Below are positions 36,801-43,825 of a stretch of 64,000 nucleotides of DNA, in pieces (the stretch's first letter is position 1; each line of letters begins with the position of its first letter). The translations under genes were made by a program, and so were the position numbers. The notes under the pieces are model-generated. The model was not told the origin of the DNA and made no database searches. It saw only the letters and a list, made by a program, of their open reading frames with translations. Source of the DNA: an uncultured Bacteroides sp. Lineage in GTDB: Bacteria; Bacteroidota; Bacteroidia; Bacteroidales; Bacteroidaceae. The stretch spans positions 111,840 to 175,839 of the forward strand of contig NZ_CAJTSC010000002.1 of the NCBI RefSeq assembly GCF_910578895.1, written 5' to 3'.

Positions 36801-37582
36801 TAAACCTTACACAAGAAGAGCGTAAATATCTTATTGAAAGCATTTCCCTTGTCAGATACCACATTGTGGCGCAGTATTTCCAGGAAACGGTTGAAGATAA
36901 AGCTCGAATCTTCGGCTTTTATCTCTTTCAATTGTTCCTTTGTTAATGCTTTGCTTTGAAAATTATATGGTTGTACCCATAAATCAAAGATACCATTATC
37001 TTTGGTTAGTTTGTTCCATTTCTCATAAATGTCTTTCACATCACCATTACGATAATCGTCTTCAATCTTGACAATCTCATTCACATATACAAATTTATTA
37101 CCTTTCAATTCTGATGCGTATAACATTAGTACATCAGCCTTGCCACCAGATAATTGGAAATACGTGAATAATTGTCCACCATCCTTATGAATTCTTGCTA
37201 ATTCCTTATTGTATTCTTTGCCAAATGTCTTACATTCGATAAGCATATATGGCGTACCATCTTCTCGATTAACACAAATATCCAATCGTCCTGATGTACC
37301 ATGTCCAGATGGCCAAGTCTTTTCAAGAACTATATTTTGAGGTTTATATCCTTTGATAAGTAATCTATCAACACATTCAAGCACTACAAAATTTTCGGGC
37401 TGTGAAAAATTTTGAGTAGTCTTACTTTCAGCGATAATTTTATCACCATATTCAATATGCCCAGTATTAAAATCAATGGATATGACATAATTATTATGCT
37501 TTGCATATACCTTATGGTATATGCCATTTGTTCCATCTTTAGGAACAAACTCCAATTGTGCTATGTATTTCTTTATGTCCAT
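33818..37582 (-). CDS. single-chain nuclease-methyltransferase-specificity restriction protein (type IIB/IIG-like)
   Basis: The ATG at 37580-37582 (MDIKKYIAQLEF) is chosen because the -7 box at 37602-37609 lies directly upstream; a longer frame would start inside it. The 1254-aa chain holds an N-terminal PD-(D/E)xK-type nuclease (D101 in GRLDICV, E116 and K118 in LIECK). A gamma-class N6-adenine methyltransferase follows, with QYFTPVPIA about 401-409, DYAAGSGHF 439-447 and SNPPYS 555-560. About 360 C-terminal residues form two HsdS-like target-recognition domains with helical spacers (RIPVPPIDVQKLIVEEIDKI, then KIPMPSIDEQKRIVTQIEAL). No helicase motor is present, so it is not a type I HsdR. 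The same domain order and size are known from AloI-like type IIB enzymes, which cut on both sides of a bipartite site. It is AT-rich compared with the mobilization genes. Confidence 0.82.
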   Translation of the reverse strand: MDIKKYIAQLEFVPKDGTNGIYHKVYAKHNNYVISIDFNTGHIEYGDKIIAESKTTQNFSQPENFVVLECVDRLLIKGYKPQNIVLEKTWPSGHGTSGRLDICVNREDGTPYMLIECKTFGKEYNKELARIHKDGGQLFTYFQLSGGKADVLMLYASELKGNKFVYVNEIVKIEDDYRNGDVKDIYEKWNKLTKDNGIFDLWVQPYNFQSKALTKEQLKEIKAEDSSFIFNRFLEILRHNVVSDKGNAFNKIFTLFLCKVYDETTTGEGEELKFQWLEGRDNHVDFQLRLTDLYSKGMKKFLDRTVSDFNNEDFDKRCANLNEDTKQYLLREVNKLRLEKNNEFAIKEVYDNASFEENAKVVKEVVELIQGYRIRYNKRQQYLSDFFELLLTTGLKQEAGQYFTPVPIAQFIIKSLPLDSIMAEKLSRKDGEILPYMIDYAAGSGHFITEFMHEIQDIINDCDTSKYIEETRKHLVNWQNCHFDWATDYVYGIEKDYRLVKVGKVGCYLHGDGLANVILSDGLANFCNNKEYKGKLRKLVNDGQKDNQQFDIVLSNPPYSVSSFRQTTRDYYTEQDFELYNSLTDNSSEIECLFVERTKQLLKDGGIAGIVLPSSMLSNSGVYTKAREIILQYFDIVAIAELGSNTFMATPINTIVLFLRRRDNYFATNTKVAVDAYFRTLNDVTINGIETPASKYVAHVWEGLDYVDYVTLLQKSPNDKVKAHEIYSEYRKKISAKNDAKLLETILSIEAEKLLYFVLAYPQKVVIVRSGEKDVEKRFLGYEFSNRRGNEGIHAMQRGKNIDECTQLFDINSKNNPEKASTYIQQAFGGNYHSIIAENMKPHVSRSALIDMLTFDRDTYDKGISLTVKKKVIVDSLYPQLKIADLFITIKNGKNVKQSDSIGGYRVSRIESIANAEFDINATKWTTDKVEEQDFLQNGDILFSHINSVKYLGKTGIFESDEKVVHGINLLRFRANNLIIPKYAYAIFKLPVFMAEVQKYAIKAANQASVNISNIKSIRIPVPPIDVQKLIVEEIDKIDKVVIDAKLLIDAKTSEIRTIINNLDSTVCIKDYFDINTNSLNPVNSFGNGYFTYIDIDSIGKGNGIISYDKQILGKDAPSRARRVALDKTTIVSTVRPYLKGFAYIESVPDKTIFSTGFALIKSQKEESYITKLLYFLFMFSDDLMKQMEVAMPKAAYPSINKDDIDNFKIPMPSIDEQKRIVTQIEALESEIIKARNLIENAASKKQVILDKYL

Positions 37583-37601
37583 AATAATCCATTTTATAAT
37601 G

Positions 37602-37609
37602 CAAAGGTA
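37602..37609 (-). promoter_or_regulatory. -7 box of the cargo operon
   Basis: TACCTTTG on the minus strand matches TAnnTTTG and lies 19 bases before the restriction gene start, giving a very short leader. No good -33 box is seen. It directly follows the T-run of the terminator at 37614-37648. Confidence 0.6.
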
Positions 37610-37613
37610 CAAA

Positions 37614-37648
37614 AAATCCGTGATATGCCATTAAACAATCACGGATTT
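37614..37648 (-). terminator. terminator between mobilization gene and cargo operon
   Basis: An 11-bp perfect stem (37614-37624, 37638-37648) with a 13-base loop is followed on the minus strand by six T. It begins 9 bases after the relaxase stop and insulates the cargo from mobilization transcripts. Confidence 0.75.
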
Positions 37649-37657
37649 TATTTTGAT

Positions 37658-38962
37658 TTACAGTTGCATACCTCGGCTTTGTCTTGACTTCGGTATTCCG
37701 ATTGCTTCCCTAAGCTCACTCATCTTCTTTCTGAACCAGCTTACGTGTGATACTCCGTCAATCTTGAAATCGAACTTTCCGTTATCATCCTCTTTGATGG
37801 AGCAGACGGCATGTTGGGTTTCAAAATCTCGGTTGAACTCGGAAGAATGGAGCTTGCCTTTTATGGGAACATCCTTGAATGTGCATAGTCTTCGGATAAT
37901 ATCATCATTGAAGCCCAAACGCTCACGCAGGAAATTTATTGTCGGTATCAGTTTCTCCACATACGGGAAGTAGCGTTTCACAAAGTCCGTGAATTCTGAC
38001 AGCTTGCGGTGTCGCTGCTCGTAAGCGTCCGTTATCTCCTGTATGTGCTTCGCCTGTTGCCGTTCCCTTTGTCGGGCTTCTTCTTCAAGTTCAGATACAC
38101 GCTCCTGTAAATCCCTGTTCTCCCTCTCCAATGTCTTGACCTTGTTACTACCGAAAAGAGAACCGACGCTCGCGGCTATGTTGGTCGCTGCGGTCGTGGC
38201 TGCACCTTTCAGTTTCTCGGTCTGTACCTCTTTCTTGGCTCGTTTTAGTTCTTCCTGCACCGTCTCTTTACGGTCTTGGAGTTGCCCTATATCAGTCTGC
38301 AACTGTTTCGTCTGCTGTACCAAATCACGGTAATACTGCCGTGTGGTGATATGCCTTGCTTCCGAACCGTCAATGCCACGCTGTAATCCATAACCGCTCA
38401 TAGATTGGGCATAGGTGTCCTGATAGGATTTGAGTTTGGTACGTGTCATAATATCATCGGTACACAGTCGGGCTATGTCAGTCGGCTTCTTGCGATACCG
38501 TTTCTTTACCTGTTCCTCTTTCTTCCTGCGCTTACGCTCTCCTTTGACTATCGGAACAAGAGTGGCGTGTATGTGCGGTGTCTGCTCATCCATATGCAAG
38601 ACTGCTGACACGATATTCTCCTTGCCGAATGTGTCGGCAAGGTATTTCAGATTGTCGTTGCACCACTCATCAAGTCTGCCCTCGTTGGTGATGCGTTCCA
38701 TATCCTCGTGGGTTCCCGTAAGCAAGATGCGGATAGCCCTCACTTGATTGTTCCCGATTTTGCGTGTCAGCCCTGCGGTGTCCAATCGGTGCTGTATGGC
38801 TTGTGTCCTGTTCTCCACTCCGTCAGGAAACTTTATCAGTTCCCGATTGAGGTGCGTCCTGCTCTCATCGGCATTTTTCGGTTTGATGGTGCGTTCTATG
38901 TGCGCTGACATGGCGGAATCCGTTCCGCTTGTCTTTTCCATGTGTAATACTGCATAACCCAT
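37658..38962 (-). CDS. MobV-family relaxase
   Basis: I start at the ATG at 38960-38962 (MGYAVLHMEKTSG), which matches the start of MobV/Pre proteins; the in-frame ATG 18 codons earlier adds residues not seen in the family. The 434-aa enzyme nicks oriT and stays bound to the DNA for mobilization. It has His21 in MSAHIERT (aligned by eye with the nucleophile of MobM), SRTHLNREL at 34-42 and the metal motif HMDEQTPHIH at 123-132. A basic stretch follows (ERKRRKKEEQVKKR), then a long coiled coil at about 230-330. The candidate oriT lies about 105 bases upstream. Helper conjugation functions must come from another element. Confidence 0.88.
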   Translation of the reverse strand: MGYAVLHMEKTSGTDSAMSAHIERTIKPKNADESRTHLNRELIKFPDGVENRTQAIQHRLDTAGLTRKIGNNQVRAIRILLTGTHEDMERITNEGRLDEWCNDNLKYLADTFGKENIVSAVLHMDEQTPHIHATLVPIVKGERKRRKKEEQVKKRYRKKPTDIARLCTDDIMTRTKLKSYQDTYAQSMSGYGLQRGIDGSEARHITTRQYYRDLVQQTKQLQTDIGQLQDRKETVQEELKRAKKEVQTEKLKGAATTAATNIAASVGSLFGSNKVKTLERENRDLQERVSELEEEARQRERQQAKHIQEITDAYEQRHRKLSEFTDFVKRYFPYVEKLIPTINFLRERLGFNDDIIRRLCTFKDVPIKGKLHSSEFNRDFETQHAVCSIKEDDNGKFDFKIDGVSHVSWFRKKMSELREAIGIPKSRQSRGMQL

Positions 38963-39066
38963 ATAATAAATCTTTCTTTTTACCTTGTGAAACAATGGTT
39001 GGTTATTCTCCTGCACGGCTCTTGCCGTTGGTCTCGGGAGAGTCCGGAGAGGTGCAACCTCTTTGG

Positions 39067-39123
39067 CTTATTGGGGAATTTTCAGCGTTGCTTGCAATGC
39101 GGCCCGGAAAATTCCCTAATAAG
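39067..39123. other. candidate oriT upstream of the relaxase
   Basis: CTTATTGGGGAATTTTC (39067-39083) and 39107-39123 form a 17-bp inverted repeat with one mismatch and a 23-base loop, in the noncoding gap between the primase and mob genes. Bacteroides mobilizable elements carry oriT beside mob with inverted repeats. The nick site cannot be read by eye. Bases 38963-39176 hold nothing else. Confidence 0.45.
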
Positions 39124-39295
39124 CTATGGTATTTTCCGTTGGCAAATATCCGCACGGCTGCAAGCGTTCCCACTCCCTACATCTTCAGCCCTCGCTTTTT
39201 CGGTGGCTGCACCATTCGTTTTACGGATTGGACTTGTCTCTCCTGCTTCATCGGCTCTGCCGATTGGGACAAGGGCTTATCGCACAGATAGTCGT

Positions 39296-40153
39296 TCAAA
39301 TCCTTGTACTCACGGTAGTATATGGATTGTCGGAAAGGCGTTCCCCGAACTTTGCTTGCAGATACTTACAGGCTGTCCGCCCTGCCGTGTCATTGTCAAG
39401 GAAACAACCGATTTCGGAATAGGCAGCCAATATGCCCTCCGCCTTTGATAGATTGGAAACGGAGTTCAAGATGATGTAGTCATGTGTGGTCAGTCGGGGG
39501 TATTGCGGATTGTTCCTCACACGGATGGTAAGGAACGAGAGGTAATCCATGAAGCCCTCGAAAAGATAATACATACTTCGTGGGTTCCCACTCTGTCGGA
39601 TATGGGTAATGTTCTTTGGAGTGACACAACCTTTGAAATATCGGTTGCGTACCTCATAGCCACCTGTCATGTTCGGGAAGCCGATGGCGAAGTATGGTCT
39701 GCCCTTGTTCTCAAAACGGAGTTCCCTACATTCCCTCTTGGCGAGTTCGGCGTTTATCCCACGCTCCTGCAAATAGGACAGCAGCGCAGGAGAGGACAGT
39801 TCCGTAATTTGCAGGTGTCGATACATCAGTTTTGAAACGGATTGCCGACCAAAAGAGAATGGTGTATGATTGGCGGTGTGTAGGTGCAGTGTATGCTTGG
39901 CAATGCACTCCAACAGATACGGCACATTGTAGGAACGGTAAAGTTCCGAAGCCAGTGCGATGATATTGCCGCACTTGCTGATGCCGAAGTCGTACCATTG
40001 GTTGAGTTCGGTGTTCACCTTGAACGAGGCTTCGGCTTCCTCTCTCAGCGGTGACTTGTACCAAAGGCTGTTGCCCTGTTGCTTTACGGGCTTATAGCCC
40101 AGACTTTGCAGATAGTCTGCTATTCTGATTTGTTTTGCTTCCTGTATTGTCAT
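39296..40153 (-). CDS. Toprim DNA primase with apparent C-terminal frameshift
   Basis: The ATG at 40151-40153 (MTIQEAKQIRIADYL) gives 285 residues. The protein resembles Bacteroides element primases. Its zinc-finger-like N-terminus lacks CHC2 cysteines (WYKSPLREEAEASF), and the Toprim domain has YYLFEGFMDYLSF and IGCFLDNDTAGRTA (DxD). The reading ends at TTSVSTRI-like residues (39296), but shifting by one base near 39320 continues as IYYREYKDLNDYLCDKPL..., the usual end of this family, to a TAG at 39177-39179. A one-base deletion has therefore probably removed the last 45-50 residues, unless it is a sequencing error. The Toprim core is intact. It should prime replication of the excised or transferred element. 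Confidence 0.75.
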   Translation of the reverse strand: MTIQEAKQIRIADYLQSLGYKPVKQQGNSLWYKSPLREEAEASFKVNTELNQWYDFGISKCGNIIALASELYRSYNVPYLLECIAKHTLHLHTANHTPFSFGRQSVSKLMYRHLQITELSSPALLSYLQERGINAELAKRECRELRFENKGRPYFAIGFPNMTGGYEVRNRYFKGCVTPKNITHIRQSGNPRSMYYLFEGFMDYLSFLTIRVRNNPQYPRLTTHDYIILNSVSNLSKAEGILAAYSEIGCFLDNDTAGRTACKYLQAKFGERLSDNPYTTVSTRI

Positions 40154-40171
40154 AATGTATATTCCTACGGA

Positions 40172-40423
40172 TTTGATGATGGTTAATAAAGCGATGATTT
40201 GATGAATGGGTGGTTTAATGCATTGATTTATACTTATATATCCTCTCATCATTTATTCATCAAACTACTTACGAAAAGAGAAATTCATCGTTTACGGTGT
40301 CGGGCATGGTCTGTCCGTCCTGTTTTCTCTTTTCATCAGTAAGATACTTTTGCTGAATGTTTGATGAGAATGTAAATGTCTATATTTCAATATATTTATA
40401 GACTTATTCATCATTTCATCAAA
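40172..40423. repeat. iteron-like repeats, candidate replication origin
   Basis: The 8-mer TTTGATGA occurs at 40172-40179, 40198-40205 and 40360-40367, and inverted at 40257-40264 and 40416-40423. These are five copies in 252 bases of AT-rich DNA between the helicase and primase genes. Related TCATCA/GATGAT variants occur between them. This gap (40154-40427) has no other gene. The position between replication genes suggests a binding array for the helicase or an initiation site. Confidence 0.55.
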
Positions 40424-40427
40424 ATAA

Positions 40428-41669
40428 TTATAGTGTTTCTAAAAACGCTTTTGTCACGGTGTATAACCGTCCTGTCTTCCGCTTGGGCGAATAGTGGCAG
40501 TCACGGGTATAGTCCACTTGGTAGGTGGTATAGGTAAGCGTATTGGGGGCAGGATTAAGTTGCCAGCACTCTTTCAATACCTTGCGAACTTGGTGTTTCT
40601 CCACTTTTGCCTGTGAATACCGCAACAAAAGAAAAATATCATTGCTGTCAAAAGAGAAAGTGTCCGTGCCTACACTCTCCATAATGTCAAGTATAAGCTC
40701 GTGCATCTCTATCTCCAATCTGTTGCGGTTGCTGCGGATAATACGCTGCAAGGCTTCGGTATGCAGCAGCGAGGGGGCGAACCACATACGGCTCTTCTTT
40801 TCGGTGGAGAGGCTTCTATGTTGTAGATGGTAAAGAAACGCAGGTATCTCGGCTTTCAGTTTTTGCAAGAAGTCGGTATCATCCGACTGCAAGCGGTCTA
40901 TCCTGCGCACCCAATAACGAGTTTCACCTGCATCAATGATTACAGGCAGATACTCGTTGTTTGAACACAACACGAACTTGGCGAAGAATGCTATCTCGTT
41001 ACGGTCTTTGCCTTTGGCTTCCACCTTGTAGGATAGTGCCGTGCTTAGGTTCTTTAACCGCTCGCTATCCTCCCTGCGGCTAAGCAATACCTCGTCCACT
41101 ACGATAAGGAGCTTCCCAGCCCAGTCGGAATTGAACTGGCTGCGGAAATCCTCATTGGTGTTAAACGTCACATTGTTCTGAAACAAGGCTTTCAGAAAAT
41201 TGAGGAATGTACTCTTGCCTGTGTTCCGTTCTTCCGATACCAGCAGCAGGATGGGCAGCTTCTGTATGGGTTGCATGTAGAGCAGTTGCAGATAATCCAT
41301 CCCCAACTCGTATTGCTCCCCGAAGATGTGTTCCACCAAAGAGCGGATAGAGGGGAAATCGCCCTCTTTCGGTTGGTGGTCTATCGGCTCGTAGAGATTG
41401 AGAAACTTGCCGATTACAGGCTGATAGCTGACGTGTTCGGGTACGGTGCAGAAGCCGTCATACTTGGGTACGCTGCCGATATAGTCCTTGCCATAGTCTT
41501 GGCGCAGGGTCTCGTTGTTCCATGCGATGCGTTTCCTTACATACCCTCCGTTCAGTCTCGGTTGTTCCACAATCTTGTAGAGGGTCGTGCCGACACGGAT
41601 AAACTCTTCCTTAGCCATGCCGCTATCCGTAGGCGGTCGATGGTTGTCTTTCACTTTGTTTGCTTCCAT
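40428..41669 (-). CDS. VirE-/SF3-like replicative helicase
   Basis: This 413-aa protein carries a P-loop ATPase at about residues 135-240: Walker A in SEERNTGKSTF, Walker B in GKLLIVVDEVL, and FVLCSNNEYLPV as the sensor/motif C region of SF3-like helicases. A C-terminal winged-helix region follows (FSFDSNDIFLLLRYSQAKVEKHQVRKVL). Bacteroides mobilizable elements encode this type beside a Toprim primase, and together they replicate the circular intermediate. It lies upstream of the iteron region and primase on the same strand. It could be named DUF5906/VirE-like. Confidence 0.78.
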   Translation of the reverse strand: MEANKVKDNHRPPTDSGMAKEEFIRVGTTLYKIVEQPRLNGGYVRKRIAWNNETLRQDYGKDYIGSVPKYDGFCTVPEHVSYQPVIGKFLNLYEPIDHQPKEGDFPSIRSLVEHIFGEQYELGMDYLQLLYMQPIQKLPILLLVSEERNTGKSTFLNFLKALFQNNVTFNTNEDFRSQFNSDWAGKLLIVVDEVLLSRREDSERLKNLSTALSYKVEAKGKDRNEIAFFAKFVLCSNNEYLPVIIDAGETRYWVRRIDRLQSDDTDFLQKLKAEIPAFLYHLQHRSLSTEKKSRMWFAPSLLHTEALQRIIRSNRNRLEIEMHELILDIMESVGTDTFSFDSNDIFLLLRYSQAKVEKHQVRKVLKECWQLNPAPNTLTYTTYQVDYTRDCHYSPKRKTGRLYTVTKAFLETL

Positions 41670-41815
41670 ATTCCAATGATTTTAGTTTGAAAAAATGTCA
41701 GCTGCAAAAGTATAATCAACTGTCGGATAACTTGATACGCAAATCATAGCAGAACGCAGCAAAAAATACCTTGCTACAGAAAAGTGTGCGGTTCGGGGCT
41801 GTAAAAACAGAAAAT

Positions 41816-41853
41816 CCCGAAGAAACAGAGCTGAAAACAGGAGCTTCTTCGGG
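41816..41853 (-). terminator. hairpin between HTH and helicase genes
   Basis: CCCGAAGAA (41816-41824) and 41845-41853 form a 9-bp stem, 30 bases after the HTH gene stop. It would partly separate the integrase/HTH transcript from the helicase gene. No other feature is seen in 41670-41882. Confidence 0.5.
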
Positions 41854-41882
41854 TGTGTGAGTATGTGTGAATGGTAATACGC

Positions 41883-42272
41883 CTATGCGAAGTATTTCGG
41901 GCTTGACGTATCGGAAATGTTCAGCGAAAAGAAGATGCTCTGTTTTTCTTTTCGCAAGTACAGTCTTGCAAGGACGGTTCTGCGAACCTGCTCCGCTCCG
42001 AATGTATTGATACGGAAAGCAAGGGCGATGACGGCTGCAAGATTGTAAACCTCCATACAGCGTTTATCCGACAGTCGGATGGTACGTCTTATCTCGTATT
42101 CCCTCAAAACTCCGCTTTTGCAGAGTGCCTTTATCCCTGCTCGGATTGTAGGGGCGACAACCCCGAACAGTTCACAGAGTTCCCACTCGGTCATGGTAAT
42201 GGAGCCTGTATCGGTCGGCAGGGTGATGTTGCCCTGTCCGTCCATCGTGATGATGTTTCGTTTCTCTTTCAT
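41883..42272 (-). CDS. small helix-turn-helix DNA-binding protein of the element
   Basis: This 129-aa protein starts 23 bases after the integrase stop. A helix-turn-helix is visible at about residues 27-60 (TMTEWELCELFGVVAPTIRAGIKALCKSG), followed by EYEIRRTIRLSDKRCMEVYNLAAVIALAFRINTF and a basic region. Proteins of this shape lie next to integrases in many Bacteroides mobilizable elements and may regulate excision or the replication genes. It is not a canonical excisionase by sequence. The role is inferred from position. Confidence 0.7.
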   Translation of the reverse strand: MKEKRNIITMDGQGNITLPTDTGSITMTEWELCELFGVVAPTIRAGIKALCKSGVLREYEIRRTIRLSDKRCMEVYNLAAVIALAFRINTFGAEQVRRTVLARLYLRKEKQSIFFSLNISDTSSPKYFA

Positions 42273-42295
42273 CTGTATTCTATTTTATGGGGTTA

Positions 42296-43528
42296 TCAAA
42301 TTGCACTGCAAATGCTCTTCTCCATATCCCCCAGCTTGTCGGACAACTGTTTCAAGTCCTGACTTATCTTTTGGGCGGTTATCTTTGCATAGATTTGAGT
42401 GGTCTTTATGTTGGTATGCCCCAACAGACGACTGACTGTTTCAATGGGTACTCCGTTGGATAACAATATGGTAGTCGCTGCAGAATGTCTTGCAACGTGA
42501 TAGGTCAAATGTGTCTTTATACCGCACAATTCTGCTATGGCTTTCAGCTTTTTGTTGCAGGTCGTGTTGCTTGGCATTGGAAACACCTTGTTGTCCTTTG
42601 TCATACCTTTATACTTATCAATAATCCTTCGGGGAACGTCCAACAGACGGATGTTCGATTCCGTGTTGGTCTTCTTTCTTCGGGTGATTATCCAAAGGTT
42701 GCCGTCAAAGAAAGTTTGCAGGTTGTCGGTGGTGAGGTTCTTGACATCGGAATACGCCAGACCTGTGAACACCGAAAACAGAAACAAGTCCCTCACAAGC
42801 TCGTGGGTCTTGTCGGGCATCTCGGTGTTCATAAGAGTGTGTATCTCCTCTTTTGTTACATATCCCCTGTCCACGCTTTCGGGAGAGTTGATATACCCTG
42901 CAAAGGGATTGAACGGCAGACGACCGTCATTCCTCGCTATGGAAATGATGTGCTTCAACACAATCATGTAGCCCCACACGGTATTGGTGCGGCAATTCTT
43001 CACGGTTCGCAGGAAATACTCGAAATCATTGATGAACGTGAGGTTCAACTCTTTGAGGGGAATATCCTCACGTTTGTAGGTATGGGGCAGGAACTCCCGG
43101 ATATGCTTGCAGACGGTTATGTACCGTTGGAAAGTTCCTTTGGCACGGCTGTGTCCGACCTTCTTCGCAAACTCGGCATTGTGCTGTTCAAAGAGTTTCA
43201 GCAAGGTTTCCTGCTTGATACCGATGCCGAGATAGGCATCTTTCAGTTTGGCGGCTGTCACATACCCATCCGTCTGCATCAGTTCTTGGTATCGGCGGTT
43301 TACCTCCACCCGAATCTTGTCAACCGCACGGTTGATTCTCTGCGCTTCGGCACTCTTGCCCAAGGCACGGTTGTTCTTCACGTCCCACAAGTGTGGGGAA
43401 ACGTCCATCTTGCAGCTGAACTGCTTAATCTCTCCGTCCACCGTAAGGCGGCACATCAAAGGCAGGTTGCCGTTGGGCTTTGCACTGCCTTTCTTCACGT
43501 AGAATAATACCTTGAATGTACTTCGCAT
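42296..43528 (-). CDS. tyrosine recombinase (integrase) of the element
   Basis: This 410-aa recombinase has the Bacteroides layout: a short arm-binding N-terminus (VLFYVKKGSAKPNGNLPLMCRL), a SAM-like core-binding domain (about 105-205) and a catalytic domain. Visible catalytic residues are Lys285/286, HVAR (H344, R347), H371 in LLGHTNIKTT and nucleophile Tyr380. The first catalytic Arg, expected at 258, is Ala in FTGLAYSDV; the integrase of CTnDOT likewise lacks it. It sits about 260 bases from the border and should catalyse insertion at, and excision from, the susD site. Promoter -7 box at 43550-43557. Confidence 0.9.
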   Translation of the reverse strand: MRSTFKVLFYVKKGSAKPNGNLPLMCRLTVDGEIKQFSCKMDVSPHLWDVKNNRALGKSAEAQRINRAVDKIRVEVNRRYQELMQTDGYVTAAKLKDAYLGIGIKQETLLKLFEQHNAEFAKKVGHSRAKGTFQRYITVCKHIREFLPHTYKREDIPLKELNLTFINDFEYFLRTVKNCRTNTVWGYMIVLKHIISIARNDGRLPFNPFAGYINSPESVDRGYVTKEEIHTLMNTEMPDKTHELVRDLFLFSVFTGLAYSDVKNLTTDNLQTFFDGNLWIITRRKKTNTESNIRLLDVPRRIIDKYKGMTKDNKVFPMPSNTTCNKKLKAIAELCGIKTHLTYHVARHSAATTILLSNGVPIETVSRLLGHTNIKTTQIYAKITAQKISQDLKQLSDKLGDMEKSICSAI

Positions 43529-43549
43529 AACTCACATTTTTTTTGGTTA

Positions 43550-43557
43550 CAAAATTA
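43550..43557 (-). promoter_or_regulatory. -7 box of the integrase gene
   Basis: TAATTTTG on the minus strand matches TAnnTTTG, 21 bases before the integrase start. From 43558 to the element border at 43791 I see no gene, only subterminal repeats (GTTACC/GGTAAC, and GTAACGAG at 43727-43734). Confidence 0.45.
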
Positions 43558-43790
43558 GTTTACTGTGAGTTACCGACAGCTACGCAGAATTACGCAAATC
43601 GCAGAAAAATAACATCTTAGCGAAAAAACTTTTTCAATCATTCGGTAATGATGTGGTAACTGAACTCTTACGCTGTATGGCTATATTATGGCTTTCTTTG
43701 GCTTCTTACCAAGAGAAAAATATAGCGTAACGAGCACTTTTTTAGCCTATTCGCTACGCTATTCTCAAATTTACTCTTTGGTTATGTGTT

Positions 43791-43796
43791 TATTTT
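43791..43796. other. attachment core, susC side
   Basis: On the minus strand this is AAAATA, shared with 32449-32454. The first codons of susD end here and element sequence (AACACATAACC) follows. Confidence 0.55.
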
Positions 43797-43809
43797 TAAA
43801 TTTAAACAT
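43792..43809 (-). pseudogene. displaced first six codons of susD
   Basis: An ATG at 43807-43809, 16 bases after the susC stop, reads MFKFKN and then runs into element sequence and a stop (KHITKE, stop). Joined at the shared AAAATA to the frame from 32452 it restores a complete SusD signal peptide. A 16-base susC-susD gap is normal for such pairs. Confidence 0.8.
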
Positions 43810-43825
43810 AATTCTTCGCATTAAA

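Larger units (their letters stand above)
32450..43791. mobile_element. integrative mobilizable element (~11.3 kb) inserted in susD
   Basis: The borders are defined by the split susD: the 5' six codons lie at 43792-43809 and the rest from 32452 down, with a short shared AAAATA at both junctions. Gene content, all on the minus strand: tyrosine recombinase at one end, HTH protein, helicase, Toprim primase, MobV relaxase, then a cargo operon (R-M-S restriction protein, 63-aa protein, SDH-type protease). No conjugation (tra) genes are present, so transfer would need a helper element. This layout resembles NBU-type and other Bacteroides mobilizable elements. Subterminal GTGGTAAC at 32519-32526 and 43653-43660 may be recombinase arm sites. 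Confidence 0.85.

Noticed and set aside
33818..37582. Type I restriction system
   Set aside because: No HsdR helicase motor, and all three functions are on one chain, so the type IIB/IIG reading fits better.
43558..43790. tRNA attachment site for the element
   Set aside because: No tRNA-like sequence is seen; both junctions fall inside susD.
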